Source: an uncultured beta proteobacterium (lineage in GTDB: Bacteria; Pseudomonadota; Gammaproteobacteria; Burkholderiales; Burkholderiaceae_C). Taken from it: DNA of 8,086 nucleotides. The stretch lies in assembly GCA_903927495.1 (NCBI GenBank), contig CAIYNH010000427.1:1-8086 (forward strand), written 5' to 3'. The position numbers were made by a program, and so were the translations under genes. The notes under the pieces were generated by a model, which was not told the DNA's origin, did not search any database, and saw only the letters and a list, made by a program, of their open reading frames with translations. This document shows, one piece after another, positions 5,398-8,086 of the stretch; position 1 is the stretch's first letter, and each line of letters starts with the position of its first letter.

Positions 5398-6732
5398 CAC
5401 ACCAAGATACTGTTCGATTTTGCTGACAGCGAACTCCAGCATTTCCCGCGATAGCGCCGGTTGCACGCCAATCCAGAAGGTGTTGTTCATCACATTGTCG
5501 GTGTTGACCAATCCCCCGCTGATGCGGTAGTTGGCACCAATCATATAGGGCTGGCGTGTCAGATTGCCTGCAAACAATAAGCGCGTGCCGATTTTGTTTT
5601 GATCCAGGTAGGTCAACAAATCCAATCGAGTCACGGGGCAGTTGGCTTTGAGCGTGAGGGGAAAGCCAAACCATGATGGATCCGAGTGCTCGGTAGCTTC
5701 GGGAAGGTTAACAAATTCTTCGCAGTCTTTCAGACGCTCTTTCAAGAATGCGAAGTTGTCTTTGCGAGCCTGTATGAACTCTGGGGCTTTTTCCAATTGA
5801 GCCAACCCGCAAGCGGCTTGCATGTCGGTAATTTTGAGGTTGTAGCCTAGGTGGCTGTAAGTGTATTTGTGGTCGTAACCATGCGGTAGGTCCCCCAGTT
5901 TTTGACAAAAGCGTTTGCCGCAGGTGTTGTCTTTGCCGGGCTGGCAATAACAGTCGCGGCCCCAGTCTCGGAAGCTCTCGGCAATGGTTTTGAGTTCATC
6001 GTGTTTGGTAAACACTGCACCACCTTCGCCCATGGTAATGTGGTGCGCAGGGTAAAAGCTGAGCGTGCCAATGTCGCCGAAGGTGCCAACCATCTGGCCC
6101 CGGTAGGTGCTGCCCAGTGCGTCGCAGCAGTCTTCTACCAGCCACAAGTTGTATTTTTTGCACAGGGCTGTAACCACATCCAGGTTAAAGGGGTTGCCCA
6201 GGCTGTGCGCCAGCATGATGGCTTTGGTCTTGGGGCTGATGGCCGTCTCGATCTTGCTGGCATCGATGTTGTGGGTGAGTGGGTCTACGTCCACAAACAC
6301 CGGAACCGCTCCAAATTGCAGGATGGGGTTGACGGTGGTGGGAAAGCCCGCAGCCACGCCTATCACTTCATCGCCTTTTTGGATAGCACGCGTGCCTAGT
6401 TTTGGGGACGTCAGCGTGTTGAATGCCACCAGGTTGGCGGACGAACCCGAGTTGACGGTGATCAGATGCTTGATGCCGATGAAGGCAGCAAGTTTCTTTT
6501 CGAACTCGGCGTTGAAGCGTCCGGTGGTGAGCCAGCCGTCCAAGCTGGCATCGACCATGTTTTTCAGCTCTTGGGCACCGATCACTTTGCCAGACGGCGG
6601 TACCGCTGTTTGCCCAGGTAAAAATGCTTGTGGCAGGTATACAGCGTCTGCATATTGCTGCACCAATGCTGCGATTTCACGGCGGATGGCTTCCGGTGCA
6701 TTGGGTGTGAATTGAACAGGGGAGGTTGTCAT
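5389..6732 (-). CDS. rfbH: CDP-6-deoxy-4-keto-hexulose 3-dehydrase (PLP/[2Fe-2S] enzyme, RfbH/DdhC/E1), 447 aa
   Basis: RfbH (E1, DdhC) removes the C3 hydroxyl of CDP-4-keto-6-deoxyglucose using PMP and a [2Fe-2S] cluster, with electrons from a reductase (RfbI/DdhD/E3) not seen in this window. Two diagnostic traits are present. The PLP lysine of the aminotransferase fold is replaced by histidine, in [14 protein letters not shown] (225-238, H230 at the lysine position). The cluster cysteines fit C-X57-C-X1-C-X7-C exactly at C203, C261, C263 and C271. The fold otherwise follows DegT/DnrJ/EryC1 aminotransferases (NSGSSANL 94-101, [10 protein letters not shown] 199-208, [11 protein letters not shown] 297-307). 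Length matches the family. The ATG at 6732 (MTTSPVQF...) lies 11 bases after the rfbG stop; a frame running upstream to 6825 would lie inside rfbG. The last codons and stop fall inside repeat copy B. The product, a CDP-3,6-dideoxy-4-keto sugar, is the usual acceptor for YerE-type branching. Confidence 0.96.
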   Translation of the reverse strand: MTTSPVQFTPNAPEAIRREIAALVQQYADAVYLPQAFLPGQTAVPPSGKVIGAQELKNMVDASLDGWLTTGRFNAEFEKKLAAFIGIKHLITVNSGSSANLVAFNTLTSPKLGTRAIQKGDEVIGVAAGFPTTVNPILQFGAVPVFVDVDPLTHNIDASKIETAISPKTKAIMLAHSLGNPFNLDVVTALCKKYNLWLVEDCCDALGSTYRGQMVGTFGDIGTLSFYPAHHITMGEGGAVFTKHDELKTIAESFRDWGRDCYCQPGKDNTCGKRFCQKLGDLPHGYDHKYTYSHLGYNLKITDMQAACGLAQLEKAPEFIQARKDNFAFLKERLKDCEEFVNLPEATEHSDPSWFGFPLTLKANCPVTRLDLLTYLDQNKIGTRLLFAGNLTRQPYMIGANYRISGGLVNTDNVMNNTFWIGVQPALSREMLEFAVSKIEQYLGVNF

Positions 6733-6743
6733 TTTGCTTTGAA

Positions 6744-7802
6744 TTAGATAGCGCAAGAGTATTTCTGTATCTGCGCCAGACACAGTTTCTTCATGTCGCC
6801 TTTGGCAAGGTAGGCATGGTGCCAAGTGGTGATGAGTTCTAGGGCTGTTGCCAACGTCCAGCGCGGCTGCCAGCCCAAGCGGGCTTTGGCTGCTGAGATG
6901 TCCAGCTTGAGGTAGTTGGCTTCATGGGGATGGACTCCGCCGTCTTGTTGCCAGCTGGCACCCTTGCCCCAGCTACTGACCATGTGTTCCACAATCCACT
7001 GCACTGGACGGGCATCGTCGTCCTTGGGGCCAAAATTCCAGCCCTCGGCGAAAGCTTGGCCCTGGGTGTAGAGGCGTTCGGCAAGTGTCAGGTAGCCGCT
7101 TAAGGGTTCCAAAACGTGTTGCCATGGGCGGGTTGCATGGGGGTTGCGGATAGTGACGGGCTGGTTTTGCTCAAAGGCTCTGAGGATGTCGGGTACCAGG
7201 CGGTCGGCGGCCCAGTCACCACCGCCAATGACGTTGCCGGCACGGGCGCTGGATACAGCAATACCGCTGCTTTTCAGGAAGGAATTTCGATAGGCGCTGG
7301 TGACCAACTCGGCGCAGCCCTTGCTGTTGCTGTAGGGATCAACCCCGCCCATGGGTTCGTTCTCGCGGTAGCCCCAGGCCCACTCTTTGTTCTCATAACA
7401 TTTGTCGGTGGTAACGACAACAATGGCCTTGACGCTGGGGCTGTGGCGAGCTGATTCGAGCAAGTGAACGGTGCCCATGACATTGGTGGCATAGGTTTCG
7501 ACGGGCTCTGCGTAAGATAGTCGCACCAAGGGCTGCGCGGCCATATGAATGACGATTTCGGGCTGCGCCGCTTTCATTGCCTTCTGCACCGTGGTCAGGT
7601 CGCGAATGTCGCCAATGGTGTGGCTGGCCATACCAGTTTCAACCTGTGCAACGTCAAACAGGTTAGGTTTGGTAGGCGGCTCTAGTGCCAAACCATGCAC
7701 TTCTGCCCCTAGGCTTTGCAGCCAGAGCGAAAGCCAACTGCCTTTGAAGCCGGTGTGGCCGGTGAGCAGGACCCGCTTGGCGTGCCAGAACGCTGGGTCC
7801 AT
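6744..7802 (-). CDS. rfbG: CDP-glucose 4,6-dehydratase, 352 aa
   Basis: This enzyme converts CDP-glucose to CDP-4-keto-6-deoxyglucose with bound NAD, the second step of the CDP-3,6-dideoxyhexose pathway. It is an extended short-chain dehydrogenase: the Rossmann glycine motif is TGHTGFKG (14-21), the catalytic TDK triplet is T132-D133-K134 inside [18 protein letters not shown] (128-145), and the YxxxK pair is Y157 and K161 in [11 protein letters not shown]. The later segment [19 protein letters not shown] (187-205) and [14 protein letters not shown] (225-238) are typical of this dehydratase. Length is normal (about 350-360). The ATG at 7802 shares one base with the rfbF stop (TGATG), indicating coupled translation. 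The frame is open further upstream to 7886, but those residues are out of frame within rfbF and lack family similarity. Confidence 0.96.
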   Translation of the reverse strand: MDPAFWHAKRVLLTGHTGFKGSWLSLWLQSLGAEVHGLALEPPTKPNLFDVAQVETGMASHTIGDIRDLTTVQKAMKAAQPEIVIHMAAQPLVRLSYAEPVETYATNVMGTVHLLESARHSPSVKAIVVVTTDKCYENKEWAWGYRENEPMGGVDPYSNSKGCAELVTSAYRNSFLKSSGIAVSSARAGNVIGGGDWAADRLVPDILRAFEQNQPVTIRNPHATRPWQHVLEPLSGYLTLAERLYTQGQAFAEGWNFGPKDDDARPVQWIVEHMVSSWGKGASWQQDGGVHPHEANYLKLDISAAKARLGWQPRWTLATALELITTWHHAYLAKGDMKKLCLAQIQKYSCAI

Positions 7803-8086
7803 CACCAAACCTTCCAGGGCGCTTGACCCGATTGCCATAATTCCTCGAGCAGAACCTTGTCGCGCAAGGTGTCCATGGGTTGCCAAAAGCCGGAGTGCTC
7901 AAATGCGGCCAAGTTGCCTTCTTTGGCTAAACGTTCCAGCGGTTCGCGTTCCAGTATGGTCTGGTCATCTTTGATGTAGTCAATAACCGTGGGCGATAGT
8001 ACAAAAAAACCACCGTTGATCATGGCACCATCGCCTCTGGGTTTTTCCATAAAACTGTTGACTTTGCTGCCAGAAATGTCCAGCAC
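7802..8086 (-). CDS. rfbF: Glucose-1-phosphate cytidylyltransferase, C-terminal 94 codons (cut by right edge)
   Basis: This is the 3' part of the gene for the first committed step, CTP plus glucose-1-phosphate to CDP-glucose. The full enzyme has about 257 residues, so roughly the last 95 are here. The nucleotidyltransferase segment [19 protein letters not shown] and the C-terminal [18 protein letters not shown] with APWKVW are characteristic of RfbF. The first codon in the window is GTG and is internal, not a start. The stop TGA overlaps the rfbG start by one base. With rfbG and rfbH it forms the standard CDP-dideoxyhexose gene order. Confidence 0.95.
   Translation of the reverse strand: MLDISGSKVNSFMEKPRGDGAMINGGFFVLSPTVIDYIKDDQTILEREPLERLAKEGNLAAFEHSGFWQPMDTLRDKVLLEELWQSGQAPWKVW

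Noticed and set aside
5902..6715. Long plus-strand open frames opposite rfbH (5902-6399 and 6107-6715).
   Set aside because: They lie entirely antisense to rfbH, which has every diagnostic residue of its family. They have no recognisable domains and reflect the codon bias of the true gene.
7803..7886. Upstream start for rfbG at 7886.
   Set aside because: The added 28 residues overlap the rfbF coding end in another frame and are not part of the dehydratase family. The TGATG junction at 7802 is the natural start.
7116..7974. Plus-strand frames opposite rfbG and rfbF (7116-7454 and 7549-7974).
   Set aside because: They are antisense shadows of clearly identified enzymes, with Ala/Gly/Pro/Ser-rich translations lacking domains.

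Overview
The window is a stretch of a surface-polysaccharide (O-antigen or capsule type) sugar-biosynthesis operon. Every gene I can support lies on the minus strand, so transcription runs from the right edge to the left. The protein sequences, the roughly 50-60% GC of most genes, and an intergenic repeat that I recall from Comamonadaceae genomes suggest a betaproteobacterium of the order Burkholderiales (Rhodoferax/Polaromonas/Acidovorax-like). That placement is inference, since no marker gene is present.

Layout in transcription order: the 3' end of rfbF (glucose-1-phosphate cytidylyltransferase, cut by the right edge); rfbG (CDP-glucose 4,6-dehydratase); rfbH (PLP/[2Fe-2S] 3-dehydrase); a two-gene nucleotidyltransferase/HEPN (MNT-HEPN, MntA/HepT-like) cassette between two diverged ~63-bp direct repeats; a split transketolase (N- and C-terminal subunit genes overlapping by 4 bp); a 360-bp AT-rich gap; a NeuB-like PEP-condensing aldolase gene of low GC; and, directly abutting it, an acetolactate-synthase/YerE-like ThDP enzyme cut by the left edge.

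Working model: RfbF, RfbG and RfbH convert glucose-1-phosphate through CDP-glucose and CDP-4-keto-6-deoxyglucose to the CDP-3,6-dideoxy-4-keto sugar stage. The electron-donating reductase RfbI is not in the window. In place of the usual reductases or epimerases, the genes that follow encode three carbon-carbon bond-forming enzymes: a two-subunit transketolase (C2 ketol transfer), a YerE-like ThDP enzyme (C2 acyl transfer from pyruvate in the known relative) and a NeuB-like enzyme (C3 addition from PEP). Together they suggest synthesis of a branched-chain or extended-chain deoxy sugar. Which enzyme acts on which substrate cannot be read from the sequence.

The operon looks mosaic. The MNT-HEPN cassette interrupts the sugar genes between repeat copies, and the rfbH stop codon lies inside one copy. 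A sharply bounded low-GC block (about 1126-2635) carries the NeuB-like gene and supplies the last codons of the transketolase C-subunit gene.
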